From Sulfurovum lithotrophicum (GTDB lineage Bacteria; Campylobacterota; Campylobacteria; Campylobacterales; Sulfurovaceae), in contig NZ_CP011308.1 in the NCBI RefSeq assembly GCF_000987835.1, positions 744,001 through 808,000 of the forward strand: DNA of 64,000 nt, in the 5' to 3' direction. Both the position numbers and the translations under genes were made by a program. Shown one piece after another: positions 18,818-28,154 of this stretch. The notes under the pieces are model-generated. The model saw only the letters and a list, made by a program, of their open reading frames with translations, was not told the DNA's origin and did no database searches. Within the stretch, counting starts at the first letter, position 1, and each line of letters starts with the position of its first letter.

Positions 18818-18877
18818 AGGTATTTGTTTAAGTAAAGACCATTTATAATGTGAACAAACCAATTAAAGGAGTCGGTG

Positions 18878-19207
18878 ATGTATTACTTAACATCTATTGA
18901 TGGTTGCGGCCATGCTGAACTTGAGAATGAACTGAGATATTTTTTCAACCGTCTGCGTCAGGTCAGGCGCCGGTTGAATCAGGAACGTTCCGCCTTATCG
19001 CTTAACCGTATCCAAAGAAGCAGGTGCAAGCAGAATCTTCTTGATCTTGAAGTGATGGAGAGAGATTTTTATGCATTGAGTCACAAAGAAGATATCAGGC
19101 ATCTCTACCGAAAGGTACAACGTTTCGTCAAACTAGACCAGGAAAGACTGATGCATACTTTCGGACAGGAGACGATCAGCTGCCGTTCCATGTTCCTTGC
19201 ACTGTAA
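18878..19207 (+). CDS. Small basic helical hypothetical protein
   Basis: A 109-residue, Arg-rich, mostly helical protein without a signal peptide. I do not recognise a family. The ATG at 18878 is 7 bases after AAAGGA; an overlapping GTG at 18875 would add one residue. It has cysteines at CGH, RCKQN and SCRSM. The gene stands alone between selO and the convergent gene at 19213. Confidence 0.6.
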   Translation: MYYLTSIDGCGHAELENELRYFFNRLRQVRRRLNQERSALSLNRIQRSRCKQNLLDLEVMERDFYALSHKEDIRHLYRKVQRFVKLDQERLMHTFGQETISCRSMFLAL

Positions 19208-19212
19208 TGTAA

Positions 19213-19740
19213 TCAAGTACGGCTGGAGGGGAGAACATATTGTCCGGTGTCATTCAGCACTTCGGAGAGGTTGATAAAAAGAGCTGGATACTCTCGCTTG
19301 ATATCGGAGATGAGTTGATCAAGATTGATCGTGTGCGGCTCTCCCTTTTCTTTCTGTTCCTGGATGATCTTCTGGATCCTGTCCATTGCTACGACCCAGA
19401 CATCATGAAAGTCAACAGGTGTCTGTTTTAAGATCGATTTTTCAAGTTTGAGGTCGAAGTTTTCCTGATTAGTTGCCTGCAGTGTATTGAGCAGGTTCGC
19501 AAAGCGCTCGGCAGAGATAAATACATAGGCATGATGAGGGTCTTCTTTGTCATAAATGAACATCGGTTTGTTTTCACTCCATTCTCCGCTTTTATGAATG
19601 AGTTCTTTTATCTCAGGATCATCGGTACTACTCATTTCAAAGACCGTTTTCCCATGATCCTCAAAACCCATTTTCCTGGAAAGATCGTCGATTTTCTCGA
19701 TCAGCCTGTTTGCTTCCGCTTCCGGTCTGTTTTCCTGCAT
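19213..19740 (-). CDS. Hypothetical cytosolic protein
   Basis: A 175-residue acidic soluble protein (MQENRPEAEANRLIEKID...). I recognise no domain. The reading frame runs 45 bases further upstream, but GGAGAGAGGACATT directly before the ATG at 19740 favours this start. The C-terminal part (IQKIIQEQKEKGEPHTINLDQL) is predicted helical. It converges with the basic small protein at 18878. Confidence 0.6.
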   Translation of the reverse strand: MQENRPEAEANRLIEKIDDLSRKMGFEDHGKTVFEMSSTDDPEIKELIHKSGEWSENKPMFIYDKEDPHHAYVFISAERFANLLNTLQATNQENFDLKLEKSILKQTPVDFHDVWVVAMDRIQKIIQEQKEKGEPHTINLDQLISDIKREYPALFINLSEVLNDTGQYVLPSSRT

Positions 19741-19933
19741 AATGTCCTCTCTCCGTTTGGATTGTAAGATAGAGAAGTATAGCATAGGTTTATGAAGTCA
19801 AGAGTCTGAATTATTGTGCGATGAAGTTTAAAAGGCAATCGATATAATTACTACAGGAAAAATCAAAATGAATCTCTGAAATTTAATATTGTATTTTTTG
19901 ATTTGCAAAACAACACATTAAGAAGGTAATTTT

Positions 19934-20251
19934 ATGACCCTGGAAGAACTACAAAATACCATCAGATCGGAAGTGGGGGTACTGCTTTACTTCTCCGGAG
20001 AGAAATGCAATGTCTGCCACGCACTGCGTCCCAAATTTAAAGAGGTATTCGACAAAGAGTTTCCTCTCATCAAGCAGATTTATCTTGATGCCCATGAAAA
20101 TGCCGAGATTTCGGCACACTACCAGGTCTTCTCGGTACCGACGATGATCGTATTTCTGGACGGAAGGGAGTTTGTTCGGGAGGGAAGGGCGGTGAGTCTG
20201 CATCAGATGACGGAACAACTTAAACGGCCGTATACTTTGATGACGGAATAG
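19934..20251 (+). CDS. Thioredoxin-like protein (CxxC)
   Basis: A 105-residue thioredoxin-fold protein without a signal peptide. The active site is CNVC (residues 25-28) rather than CGPC, followed by YQVFSVPTMIVFLDG with the cis-proline. Probably a cytosolic disulfide reductase or a thiol sensor. Shine-Dalgarno AAGAAGG upstream. No operon partner. Confidence 0.85.
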   Translation: MTLEELQNTIRSEVGVLLYFSGEKCNVCHALRPKFKEVFDKEFPLIKQIYLDAHENAEISAHYQVFSVPTMIVFLDGREFVREGRAVSLHQMTEQLKRPYTLMTE

Positions 20252-20305
20252 TACCGGTCCGATTTTATAGGACAGCATTTAAATTAATCACACGCAGTGT
20301 GCACT

Positions 20306-20351
20306 GTTGTAACGAACGACCTTGAAAGCGAAGCGATTCGAGAGTTACAAC
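20306..20351. repeat. Long hairpin GTTGTAAC...GTTACAAC
   Basis: Eight-base arms (20306-20313 and 20344-20351) are reverse complements, with an additional CGAA/TTCG pairing inside. It lies in the non-coding stretch 20252-20487 between the thioredoxin and exbD ends. The AGCGAAGCGA sequence inside resembles the region after the hairpins at 49 kb. Confidence 0.4.
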
Positions 20352-20421
20352 GATTTTTTTGTTTCGTTTTTTTCTAAAAAAAATGAAAGGAAAACTACGC
20401 CTCGGTTTAAGTCACGGGGAG

Positions 20422-20442
20422 ATCCTGAAACAAGTTCAGGAT
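20422..20442. repeat. ATCCTGAA-ACAAG-TTCAGGAT hairpin
   Basis: A perfect 8-bp stem with a 5-base loop in the same non-coding stretch. From memory, this type of sequence recurs between genes in many proteobacterial genomes. It is not followed by a T-run, so I do not call it a terminator. Confidence 0.5.
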
Positions 20443-20487
20443 GACGTGGGAAATATGAATGTGTTATTTGGATACAGTGATTCTGTA

Positions 20488-20865
20488 TTATTTCTTCGTA
20501 ATGATTGAAATATTCTCAAACCCTTTGGTCTTCAGAATATCGATGATGTTTACAAAGAACTGGAACTGGCTGGTCTTGTCCATATGCAGAGAAATAAGGT
20601 CTTTTTTGGGATCAAGCTTCATCAGTTTTTCTTTAATAGCATCAAGTGGCAATTCATCTTTATTATAATAATATTTTCCCTCTTTATCTACCGAAATTGC
20701 AATACTTTTTTTCTCTTCGGCTTTTTTGGATGAAGCTGTAGGAAGATCGACGTTGACGGTCTGATTGGTCACGAAAGTTGCTGTTGCCAGTACAATGACC
20801 AGCAGAACCAGTACAATATCGATGAAGGGGACGACATTCATCTTGTCAAAGCGTTCGCGTCTCAT
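20488..20865 (-). CDS. exbD: ExbD biopolymer transport protein
   Basis: A 125-residue inner-membrane protein with one N-terminal helix and a periplasmic domain. MNVVPFIDIVLVLLVIVLATATF contains the helix with the proton-path Asp. The rest matches the ExbD periplasmic fold (DLPTASSKKAEEKK then ISVDKEGKYYYN). With ExbB it converts proton motive force into movement of a TonB-type partner. No tonB gene is adjacent. It starts 9 bp after exbB. Confidence 0.92.
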   Translation of the reverse strand: MRRERFDKMNVVPFIDIVLVLLVIVLATATFVTNQTVNVDLPTASSKKAEEKKSIAISVDKEGKYYYNKDELPLDAIKEKLMKLDPKKDLISLHMDKTSQFQFFVNIIDILKTKGFENISIITKK

Positions 20866-20874
20866 GAGGATGCT

Positions 20875-21315
20875 TTACTTCTGTGTATCATGGGCGATGT
20901 CCCACTGGGCGAGCAGGGTATCGACTTTAGCGAGGAGGGCATTGTAGATCACAGTTGCAGGGATGGCTACTACCAGACCGGCAGCAGTCGCTTTCAGTGC
21001 CAGTGCCAGGTGTTTCATGACATCCCCGGCATTGACATGCTCCTGCTGTTCGCCGATGATATAGAAAGTAAGGATGATCGCAAGTACCGTACCGAGCAGA
21101 CCGATATATGGGGCATTGGAGCCAATGGAAGCAATGGTGGGAAGACGCTTCATAATATCAAGTTCCATAGCGGTTCTGTTTTTGTAGTCCTCAACTTTGA
21201 TACCCCGGTAAAAAAGCACTCTTTCTATGGCAAATGCAAAAGTGATAAAGCTGAGGAAGATCAGAAGGCCGATGATCCCGTAGTCAACGATATTCTTTAT
21301 CTGTTCTATGGGCAC
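20875..21315 (-). CDS. exbB: ExbB biopolymer transport protein
   Basis: A 146-residue MotA/TolQ/ExbB-type channel with three hydrophobic segments, shorter than enterobacterial ExbB and typical of the compact Campylobacterota form. The conserved core IGSNAPYIGLLGTVLAIIL and the last helix LKATAAGLVVAIPATVIYNAL are intact. Initiation is at a GTG. Forms a two-gene unit with exbD. Confidence 0.92.
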   Translation of the reverse strand: MPIEQIKNIVDYGIIGLLIFLSFITFAFAIERVLFYRGIKVEDYKNRTAMELDIMKRLPTIASIGSNAPYIGLLGTVLAIILTFYIIGEQQEHVNAGDVMKHLALALKATAAGLVVAIPATVIYNALLAKVDTLLAQWDIAHDTQK

Positions 21316-21546
21316 AGTAATGTCCTTGTTTTTTTGGATGCATTATAGCCTAAAAAATGTTAATAAATGAGAGTGTTATTAAAACGGGAAAATGAGCGCT
21401 TAAAAGAAAAATATTATGTTAATCAAAAATTACAAAGAATTACAAAAATCCGTTTTAAAGCGTCTAAATGCGATTTTGAGCGCTTTTTAAGCCTTTTCAC
21501 TGTCTCCATTGGATAAAATCATTCCACTTTACAAGTAAGGATAAAA

Positions 21547-24069
21547 ATGTCTGATCTGTTTGACGATAATAATAATGTTGAAGAGGTGCTGATCGAAGAC
21601 AGTATCAAATCAAGCTATCTGGACTACTCTATGTCCGTTATCATCGGTAGGGCGCTGCCCGATGCGCGTGACGGACTCAAACCCGTACACCGAAGAATTC
21701 TCTATGCGATGAACGATCTGAGTCTTTCGCACCGAAGTCCCTATAAGAAATCGGCGCGTATCGTCGGGGATGTGATCGGTAAGTATCACCCGCACGGTGA
21801 CAACTCGGTCTATGATGCGCTGGTACGTATGGCGCAGGACTTCTCCATGCAGGCACCACTTGTGGACGGACAGGGTAACTTCGGTTCGGTTGACGGTGAC
21901 AATGCGGCTGCGATGAGATATACCGAAGCGCGTATGACGAAGATCGCAGAAGAACTTCTGAGTGATCTGGAAAAAGATACGGTTGATTTCGTTCCCAACT
22001 ATGATGACTCCATGTCCGAGCCGGATGTACTTCCTTCACGTGTGCCGAATCTCCTTCTGAACGGTTCAAGCGGTATTGCAGTCGGTATGGCAACGAACAT
22101 CCCTCCGCACAGGCTCAATGAGCTGATCGATGCATTGGTAGTACGTATTGACAATCCTGAAGCGAGCATTGAAGATATGATGAAGATCGTTCAGGGTCCG
22201 GATTTCCCTACAGGCGGTATCATCTTCGGACGCAAGGGGATTACTGATGCCTACACGACAGGTCGTGGACGTATCAAGGTACGTGCAAAGACGCATATCG
22301 AGCAGAAGGGTAACAAAGAGATCATCATCATTGATGAGCTTCCTTTCCAGGTAAACAAGTCAAGGCTCATCGAGAACATCGCCCAGCTGGTGCGTGACAA
22401 ACACATCGAAGGGATCTCCGAGATCCGTGACGAATCGGACAGAGAGGGTATCAGGGTCGTGATGGAACTCAAGCGTGATGCGATGAGCGAGATCGTACTC
22501 AACAACCTTTTCAAAAGTACGCAGATGCAGGTGACCTTCGGTATCATCATGCTGGCGATTACCAACAAAGAGCCGAAAGTCTTCAACCTGATAGAACTTT
22601 TCGACCTTTTTCTGAACCACAGGAAAACGGTCATTATTCGACGAACGATCTTCGATCTTGAAAAAGCGAGAGCGAGAGCCCATATACTCGAAGGTTTGAA
22701 GATCGCTGTGGACAACATCGATGAGGTCATCAAGATCATCCGTGCCTCTTCGGATGATGTGGAGGCGAGAGAGAACCTTATGTCACGTTTCAAGCTTTCC
22801 GAGATTCAGGCAAAAGCCATTCTCGAGATGCGCCTGAGACGTCTGACCGGACTTGAGATCGAGAAGATCGAGAATGAACTGGCAGAACTTCTCAAGACTA
22901 TTGCCTACCTTGAAGGTATTCTCAAAAGTGAAGAGAAAATCAACCAGATCATCCGTGAAGAACTTATCGAGATCGGTGAGAAATACCGTACACCGAGACG
23001 TACCGAGATCGTGGATGATTATGACGATATCGACATTGAAGACCTTATTCCCAACGAGCCGATGGTCGTGACGATCACGCACAGAGGGTACATCAAACGT
23101 GTTCCTGTGAAGCTTTACGAGAAGCAGCACAGAGGCGGTAAAGGCAAAACAGCCGTTACTACTTATGACGACGACTTCATCGAGAGCTTCTTTACCTCCA
23201 ATACGCACGATACATTGATGTTCGTCACTGACAGAGGACAGCTCTACTGGCTGAAGGTTTACCGTATTCCGGAAGGTTCGCGTACGGCAAAAGGCAAGGC
23301 GGTGGTCAACCTGATCAACCTTCAGCCTGACGAGAAGATCATGGCGATCATTCCGACAACAGACTTCTCTGAAGAGAAAGGACTGGTCTTCTTTACGAGA
23401 AATGGTATCGTCAAGAGAACGAACCTCTCCGAATACTCCAACATCAGGAGTAACGGTGTCAGGGCGATCAACCTTGATGAAAATGATGAACTGGTAGAAG
23501 CCAAGATCGTCAAGCCTGAGACCAAATGGCTCTTCGTGGCGACAAAAAAAGGTCTCTGTATCCGCTTCAAAGTGGAAGATGCAAGAGAGATCGGACGTGT
23601 ATCGCGTGGTGTGACGGCGATCAAGTTCAAGATCGACGGTGACTATGTTTGTGGTGCGACTACGCTGGAAAGTGAAGATGATGAGATCCTTATGCTCTCT
23701 GAAAAAGGACTCGGCAAACGTACAACAGCAAGCGAATACCGTGAACAGAACCGTGCAGGTAAAGGTGTCATCTCGATGAAACTCACGCCTAAGACCGGTG
23801 ATGTGGTCGGTGTAGTCATGGTGGAAGAGGACAAAGACCTGATGTGTTTAACTTCTGTCGGTAAAATGATACGTGTCGATATGGAGACCATCCGTAAAGC
23901 GGGAAGAAATACTTCCGGTGTGAAAGTGGTTTCTGTAGAAAAAAAGGACAAAGTAGTCAGTATGGCTAAATGCCAGAAAGAGGAGAAGCCTGAAGAGGAA
24001 CCTTCTGAAAATGAAGCAGGCAGTGAAACAAAAGATGACAATAACGATAATACATTAGGATTGGTATAG
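21547..24069 (+). CDS. gyrA: DNA gyrase subunit A
   Basis: An 840-residue type II topoisomerase subunit. The DNA-linking tyrosine is Tyr125 ([11 protein letters not shown]). The quinolone-determining region reads [20 protein letters not shown], with Asn at the Ser83-equivalent and Asp at the 87-equivalent, the arrangement found in Helicobacter. The C-terminal six-bladed pinwheel contains the GyrA box region ([13 protein letters not shown]). A Glu/Asn/Asp-rich tail ends the protein. Shine-Dalgarno AAGGATAAAA upstream. Confidence 0.98.
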   Translation: MSDLFDDNNNVEEVLIEDSIKSSYLDYSMSVIIGRALPDARDGLKPVHRRILYAMNDLSLSHRSPYKKSARIVGDVIGKYHPHGDNSVYDALVRMAQDFSMQAPLVDGQGNFGSVDGDNAAAMRYTEARMTKIAEELLSDLEKDTVDFVPNYDDSMSEPDVLPSRVPNLLLNGSSGIAVGMATNIPPHRLNELIDALVVRIDNPEASIEDMMKIVQGPDFPTGGIIFGRKGITDAYTTGRGRIKVRAKTHIEQKGNKEIIIIDELPFQVNKSRLIENIAQLVRDKHIEGISEIRDESDREGIRVVMELKRDAMSEIVLNNLFKSTQMQVTFGIIMLAITNKEPKVFNLIELFDLFLNHRKTVIIRRTIFDLEKARARAHILEGLKIAVDNIDEVIKIIRASSDDVEARENLMSRFKLSEIQAKAILEMRLRRLTGLEIEKIENELAELLKTIAYLEGILKSEEKINQIIREELIEIGEKYRTPRRTEIVDDYDDIDIEDLIPNEPMVVTITHRGYIKRVPVKLYEKQHRGGKGKTAVTTYDDDFIESFFTSNTHDTLMFVTDRGQLYWLKVYRIPEGSRTAKGKAVVNLINLQPDEKIMAIIPTTDFSEEKGLVFFTRNGIVKRTNLSEYSNIRSNGVRAINLDENDELVEAKIVKPETKWLFVATKKGLCIRFKVEDAREIGRVSRGVTAIKFKIDGDYVCGATTLESEDDEILMLSEKGLGKRTTASEYREQNRAGKGVISMKLTPKTGDVVGVVMVEEDKDLMCLTSVGKMIRVDMETIRKAGRNTSGVKVVSVEKKDKVVSMAKCQKEEKPEEEPSENEAGSETKDDNNDNTLGLV

Positions 24070-24072
24070 AAC

Positions 24073-25113
24073 GTGAAAAGAAAATACAATGTAGCAGTGG
24101 TTGGCGCTTCGGGTGCCGTAGGTGAAGAGCTTTTCAGAGTATTGGAAGAGGTGAAGTTCCCCATAGGAGATCTTCTGCCGCTTGCCAGTGCAAACTCGGT
24201 AGGTATCGAGGTAGAATGCCAGGGGAAAGCCTACAAGATAGAAGAGTTGACTGAAACAGTATTTGAGGGAAGAGATATTGATATCGCTTTCTTCTCGGCA
24301 GGTGGAAGCATTTCGGCACAATTCGCCAGATTTGCAGTAGAAGCAGGGGCAGTGGTCATTGACAATACTTCGCATTTCAGAATGGACCCGGATGTGCCTT
24401 TGGTCGTACCTGAAGTGAATCCTGAAGATATCGAACTCTGGCAGGATACGGGGGTCATAGCAAACCCGAACTGTTCGACCATACAGATGGTCCAGCTGCT
24501 CAAGCCGCTCGATGACCTGTACGGGATCAAGAGAGTGGATGTCAGTACCTACCAGGCGGTTTCCGGTGCAGGAAAAGCGGGGATGGAAGAACTGGTAAAG
24601 CAGATGCAGGACTTCTTCGCATTCAAACTTGATGAGACGGAGATCAAAGCATTTTCACATCAAATTGCTCTCAATGTCATTCCCCAGATCGATGTACCCC
24701 AGGAGAACGGTTACACCAAGGAAGAGATGAAAATGGTCAATGAAACCAACAAGATCATGCACTCAGACTTTGCCGTTTCGGCGACCTGTGTGCGAGTACC
24801 GGTGCTTCGTTCGCACTCCGAGTCCATCACGATCACTTTCAGAGAAGGGGTAGACGTGAGTGTGGAAGAGGCACGGGAAGCATTGGCGAACTTCGAGAAT
24901 GTCAAAGTCATAGACGACCTTGAAAAAGGTGAATACCCTATGCCGATCATAGCGACAGATACGGATTATACTTATGTAGGGCGCATTAGAAAAGATATCT
25001 TTGCCGAGAACATACTGCATATGTGGGGTGTGGCTGACCAGGTACGTGTCGGTGCTGCGACCAATGCAGTACGGATCGCGCAGAAGTGGATCAAGTTGGA
25101 GGAAGCTGTTTGA
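24073..25113 (+). CDS. asd: Aspartate-semialdehyde dehydrogenase
   Basis: A 346-residue enzyme making aspartate semialdehyde for lysine, diaminopimelate, threonine and methionine synthesis. NADP-binding VVGASGAVGEELFRVLE is at the N-terminus. The catalytic Cys134 is in NPNCSTIQ, with the later His/Arg region SHSESITITF. It uses a GTG start 3 bp after gyrA, so the two are likely co-transcribed. Confidence 0.97.
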   Translation: MKRKYNVAVVGASGAVGEELFRVLEEVKFPIGDLLPLASANSVGIEVECQGKAYKIEELTETVFEGRDIDIAFFSAGGSISAQFARFAVEAGAVVIDNTSHFRMDPDVPLVVPEVNPEDIELWQDTGVIANPNCSTIQMVQLLKPLDDLYGIKRVDVSTYQAVSGAGKAGMEELVKQMQDFFAFKLDETEIKAFSHQIALNVIPQIDVPQENGYTKEEMKMVNETNKIMHSDFAVSATCVRVPVLRSHSESITITFREGVDVSVEEAREALANFENVKVIDDLEKGEYPMPIIATDTDYTYVGRIRKDIFAENILHMWGVADQVRVGAATNAVRIAQKWIKLEEAV

Positions 25114-25634
25114 TGAAATGGTTGGAACAAAGCTTCGAGTGGAGCCTATGGGCGACCCGTTTCATGGTCCTTCTGGCTGTCATCTTTGGTCTGATAGGTG
25201 CAGTGGTACTTTTCATCGTAGCCAGCTTCGATGTCTATCATGTATCGACCTTTGTGTTTGATGTTTATGTTAACCATCTGCATCCGAACAAGTTCCACGA
25301 GAAAGTTGTTGGTGAGATCATCGGAGCAGTGGACCTCTATCTGATCGGAGTGGTAATGCTGCTCTTTTCTTTTGGGCTCTATGAGCTTTTTATCTCCGAT
25401 ATAGATGTGGCAAAAACGGATGATGAGAGACAGAACAAGATCCTCTCGATCCACTCGCTCGACCAGCTCAAGGACAAGATCTCCAAAGTGATCGTGATGG
25501 TTCTTGTGGTCGGTTTTTTCAAAAAAGTAGGTTTGGCAGAATACACACAGCCCTTGGAGCTGTTTTATCTGGCACTTTCGATCACTGCAGTTTCTGTAGG
25601 ATTATATTTTTTAAGTAAGGTAGGAAAACATTAA
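25113..25634 (+). CDS. YqhA/UPF0114 family membrane protein
   Basis: A 173-residue integral membrane protein with four hydrophobic segments ([69 protein letters not shown]). It matches the UPF0114 family of unknown function. The start overlaps the asd stop by one base (TGATG) and the stop overlaps the hemE start by one base (TAATG), so the three genes are translationally coupled. Confidence 0.85.
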   Translation: MKWLEQSFEWSLWATRFMVLLAVIFGLIGAVVLFIVASFDVYHVSTFVFDVYVNHLHPNKFHEKVVGEIIGAVDLYLIGVVMLLFSFGLYELFISDIDVAKTDDERQNKILSIHSLDQLKDKISKVIVMVLVVGFFKKVGLAEYTQPLELFYLALSITAVSVGLYFLSKVGKH

Positions 25635-26674
25635 TGTCTAAAATATTTGTAGATGCCTGTTTAGGCAAAGAGACACCGTACACACCGGTATGGATGATGA
25701 GACAGGCAGGACGCTACCTGCCAGAGTATATGAAAGTAAGAGCAGAAGCAGGAAACTTCCTCAACTTGTGCCACGACCCTGAAAAAGCATGTGAGGTCAC
25801 ACTCCAGCCTGTCGATATCGTTGGTGTGGATGCCGCGATCCTTTTCTCCGATATTCTGGTTATCCCCGATGAGATGGGAATGGATCTGAGTTTTGTCAAG
25901 GGAGAAGGGCCAAAGTTCTCCGACCCTATCAAGACACTGGCCGATGTGGACAGGCTTATCGGCGGTGAAGAGGCAGCAAGCAAACTGACTTATGTATACG
26001 ATACGATTAAGCTCATTAAAGAACGTCTGGTAGAGGACAAGGCCCTGATCGGCTTTACCGGCGCACCATGGACGCTGGCAACCTACATGATAGAAGGACA
26101 GGGAACCAAAACCTACAACATTTGTAAAAAGATGATGTATTCCAACCCGGAACTGCTGCATAACATTCTTGCTAAAGTGACCGAAGTCGTCAAATATTAT
26201 ATGGAGAAGCAGATCGAAGCAGGGATTGATGTAGTACAAATATTTGATTCATGGGCATCTGCTATTGAACCGGGTAAATATGATGAATTTTCTTGGAAAT
26301 ATATGGTAGAGATAGCAGATCATCTGAAATCAAAATACCCGGATACTCCTATTATCATGTTCCCTAAGGGCATCCCTGCATTCATTGAAAGAGGGCTTGT
26401 ATACGGAAACTTCGATGTCTTCGGTGTAGACTGGGGAACGCCAATGGCACTGGCCAAAGAGAAACTGGGAGACCAATACGTCCTCCAGGGCAACATGGAG
26501 CCGTGTAGACTCTACAGCAAAGAAGCGACCACTGAGTGTGTAGAAGCCATTCAAAAAGTCATGGGTGGTAAACGCCACATCTTCAATCTCGGGCATGGGA
26601 TACTTCCGGATGTGCCTGTTGAGAATGCCAAACACTTTGTAAGTGAGTGTCAGAGAGTGAGCGGTAAAAAGTAA
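25634..26674 (+). CDS. hemE: Uroporphyrinogen decarboxylase
   Basis: HemE decarboxylates uroporphyrinogen III to coproporphyrinogen III in haem synthesis. The 346-residue protein has the N-terminal [15 protein letters not shown] signature, [12 protein letters not shown], and [16 protein letters not shown]. It is fully typical and supplies haem for the many c-type cytochromes in this genome. Last gene of the gyrA-asd-yqhA-hemE run. Confidence 0.97.
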   Translation: MSKIFVDACLGKETPYTPVWMMRQAGRYLPEYMKVRAEAGNFLNLCHDPEKACEVTLQPVDIVGVDAAILFSDILVIPDEMGMDLSFVKGEGPKFSDPIKTLADVDRLIGGEEAASKLTYVYDTIKLIKERLVEDKALIGFTGAPWTLATYMIEGQGTKTYNICKKMMYSNPELLHNILAKVTEVVKYYMEKQIEAGIDVVQIFDSWASAIEPGKYDEFSWKYMVEIADHLKSKYPDTPIIMFPKGIPAFIERGLVYGNFDVFGVDWGTPMALAKEKLGDQYVLQGNMEPCRLYSKEATTECVEAIQKVMGGKRHIFNLGHGILPDVPVENAKHFVSECQRVSGKK

Positions 26675-26711
26675 TAAACCTCCATTTGTCCTCAAAATGA
26701 CTCCAATTTTG

Positions 26712-26732
26712 ACCCCAAAGATTTTTTGGGGT
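26712..26732. terminator. Possible hairpin terminator after hemE
   Basis: ACCCCAAA and TTTGGGGT pair as an 8-bp stem around 5 bases. No strong T-run follows, so termination is uncertain. The direct repeat ACCTCCATT occurs on both sides (about 26678 and 26735), at the left edge of the A+T-rich island. Confidence 0.4.
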
Positions 26733-26804
26733 TGACCTCCATTCTTTAAGAACAATAAATAATATTTTAGCTATATTGTAGTATATAAACCAATAAGGGC
26801 TAAT

Positions 26805-27089
26805 ATGTTATCTTTTCTTCCTCCTGCGCCATCAGATATGATGGATACTCTCAAAAGCAAATTTAGACAACGTAGAAAAGCTTTGGGTTATACACAAACC
26901 GAACTCTCTGAGCGTTCTGGTGTGAGCCTTGGGTCACTCAAACGCTTTGAGCGTTCTGGACAGATATCTTTGGAATCGCTTTTGAAGTTGGCTTTTGTTT
27001 TGGATTGTTTGGGGGATTTCTCTTCTTTGTGTGAGGTTGAGGAGGAGAGGTTTGGGAGTATTGTAGAGGTGCTAGAAAGTGGTAAATAG
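26805..27089 (+). CDS. hipB: HipB-like XRE-family antitoxin
   Basis: A 94-residue DNA-binding protein. The XRE helix-turn-helix covers about residues 18-72 (FRQRRKALGYTQTELSERSG, then SLGSLKRFERSG). This subtype usually precedes hipA and represses its own operon while neutralising the kinase. Here hipA is 5.4 kb downstream. Shine-Dalgarno AAGGG sits 6 bases before the ATG. The C-terminal segment AFVLDCLGDFSSLCE is echoed by the remnant at 28062. Confidence 0.8.
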   Translation: MLSFLPPAPSDMMDTLKSKFRQRRKALGYTQTELSERSGVSLGSLKRFERSGQISLESLLKLAFVLDCLGDFSSLCEVEEERFGSIVEVLESGK

Positions 27090-27201
27090 TAAAAACATGT
27101 GCCTGAAAGAAATGCCCTTGGGGTGCAATATGCTATATTTTGTAAGACTTTGAAAAATATATGATACTCTTTGTACAAGTGTGTAAATTGGAGATAAGAA
27201 T

Positions 27202-28062
27202 ATGAATAACCATATAGCGATATATCAAAGTGGAGAAATAGAACTTGATATATCTATCCAGGAAGAGACTATTTGGCTTACACAAAAACAGATAGTTGAG
27301 CTGTTTGATTCGAGTAAAGCAAATATTAGTGAGCATATTAAAGCCATTTTCAATAGCGATGAATTGAACAGAAGTTCAACTGTTCGGAAATTCCGAACAG
27401 TTCAAAATGAAGGCGGAAGAGAAGTTGCACGAAATATAGAACATTATAACCTTGATGTGGTTATATCAGTGGGCTATAGAGTAAATTCTATCAAAGCTAC
27501 AAAGTTTAGACAATGGGCTACTTCTGTACTAAAACAGTACATTAGAGATGGTTATACTATAAACACAGACAAGATTACCAATGAACGATTCGTAGCACTA
27601 GAACAAGAGGTGCTTTCTCTCCAAAATAAAGTAACCGATATTGATACAAAACTACAAGACAAATCCTTAAAACCCACACAGGGTATTTTTTATGATGGGC
27701 AGGTATTTGATGCTTATGTGTTTATTGCAAACCTTATCAAAAGTGCGAAGGATTCCATTAAGCTGATAGACAATTACATAGATGAAAGTGTTCTAATTCA
27801 TTTTAGTAAAAATCAGAATATTCAAGTCACGGTATATACCAAAAATATCACTAAGCAACTCAAACTTGACCTTAAAAAGTACAACTCCCAATATCACCAT
27901 ATAGAACTGAAACAATTTGATGTCTCACATGATAGGTTTTTGATACTTGATGATACTGAGATTTATCACATAGGAGCAAGTCTAAAGGATTTGGGTAAGA
28001 AATGGTTTGCTTTTAGTAAGATGGATGAAGATAGTTTGGGGCTTTTGGAGAGGTTGAAGTGA
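27202..28062 (+). CDS. RhuM-family DNA-binding protein with PLD-like C-terminal domain
   Basis: A 286-residue cytosolic protein. Residues 1-120 match the virulence RhuM family (IWLTQKQIVELFDSSKANISEH, then FRTVQNEGGREVARNIEHYN), an HTH-containing domain. A coiled segment (about 130-155) links to a C-terminal domain with phospholipase D/nuclease-like features: FIANLIKSAKDSIKLIDNYID, then HDRFLILDDTEIYHIGASLK and DLGKKWFAF. The usual HxK pair reads HDR, so catalysis is uncertain. Base composition is A+T-rich. Its TGA stop overlaps the next ATG (TGATG). Role in the island unknown; regulatory or defence-linked is inference. Confidence 0.75.
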   Translation: MNNHIAIYQSGEIELDISIQEETIWLTQKQIVELFDSSKANISEHIKAIFNSDELNRSSTVRKFRTVQNEGGREVARNIEHYNLDVVISVGYRVNSIKATKFRQWATSVLKQYIRDGYTINTDKITNERFVALEQEVLSLQNKVTDIDTKLQDKSLKPTQGIFYDGQVFDAYVFIANLIKSAKDSIKLIDNYIDESVLIHFSKNQNIQVTVYTKNITKQLKLDLKKYNSQYHHIELKQFDVSHDRFLILDDTEIYHIGASLKDLGKKWFAFSKMDEDSLGLLERLK

Positions 28063-28154
28063 TGGGGTTTGTTTTGGAGTGTTTTTGGGATTTTTCTACT
28101 ATTTGTAGTGCTGGTAAGGATTTACCTAAGAATATGGATGAGGTATTAGTATGA
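28062..28154 (+). pseudogene. 30-codon hipB C-terminal remnant acting as a coupling mini-ORF
   Basis: This short frame reads MGFVLECFWDFSTIC, then SAGKDLPKNMDEVLV. It aligns with the C-terminus of the intact HipB upstream (AFVLDCLGDFSSLC), but the DNA differs enough that it is not a recent duplicate. The HTH is missing. Its ATG overlaps the rhuM stop (TGATG) and its TGA overlaps the start of the large NTPase gene (ATGA). It therefore sits where an antitoxin stop would normally couple to hipA. Whether the 30-residue peptide is made is unknown. Confidence 0.65.

Noticed and set aside
26690-26760. Direct repeats of ACCTCCATT as transposon target-site duplications
   Set aside because: The copies lie only about 57 bp apart and enclose just a hairpin, not the island.
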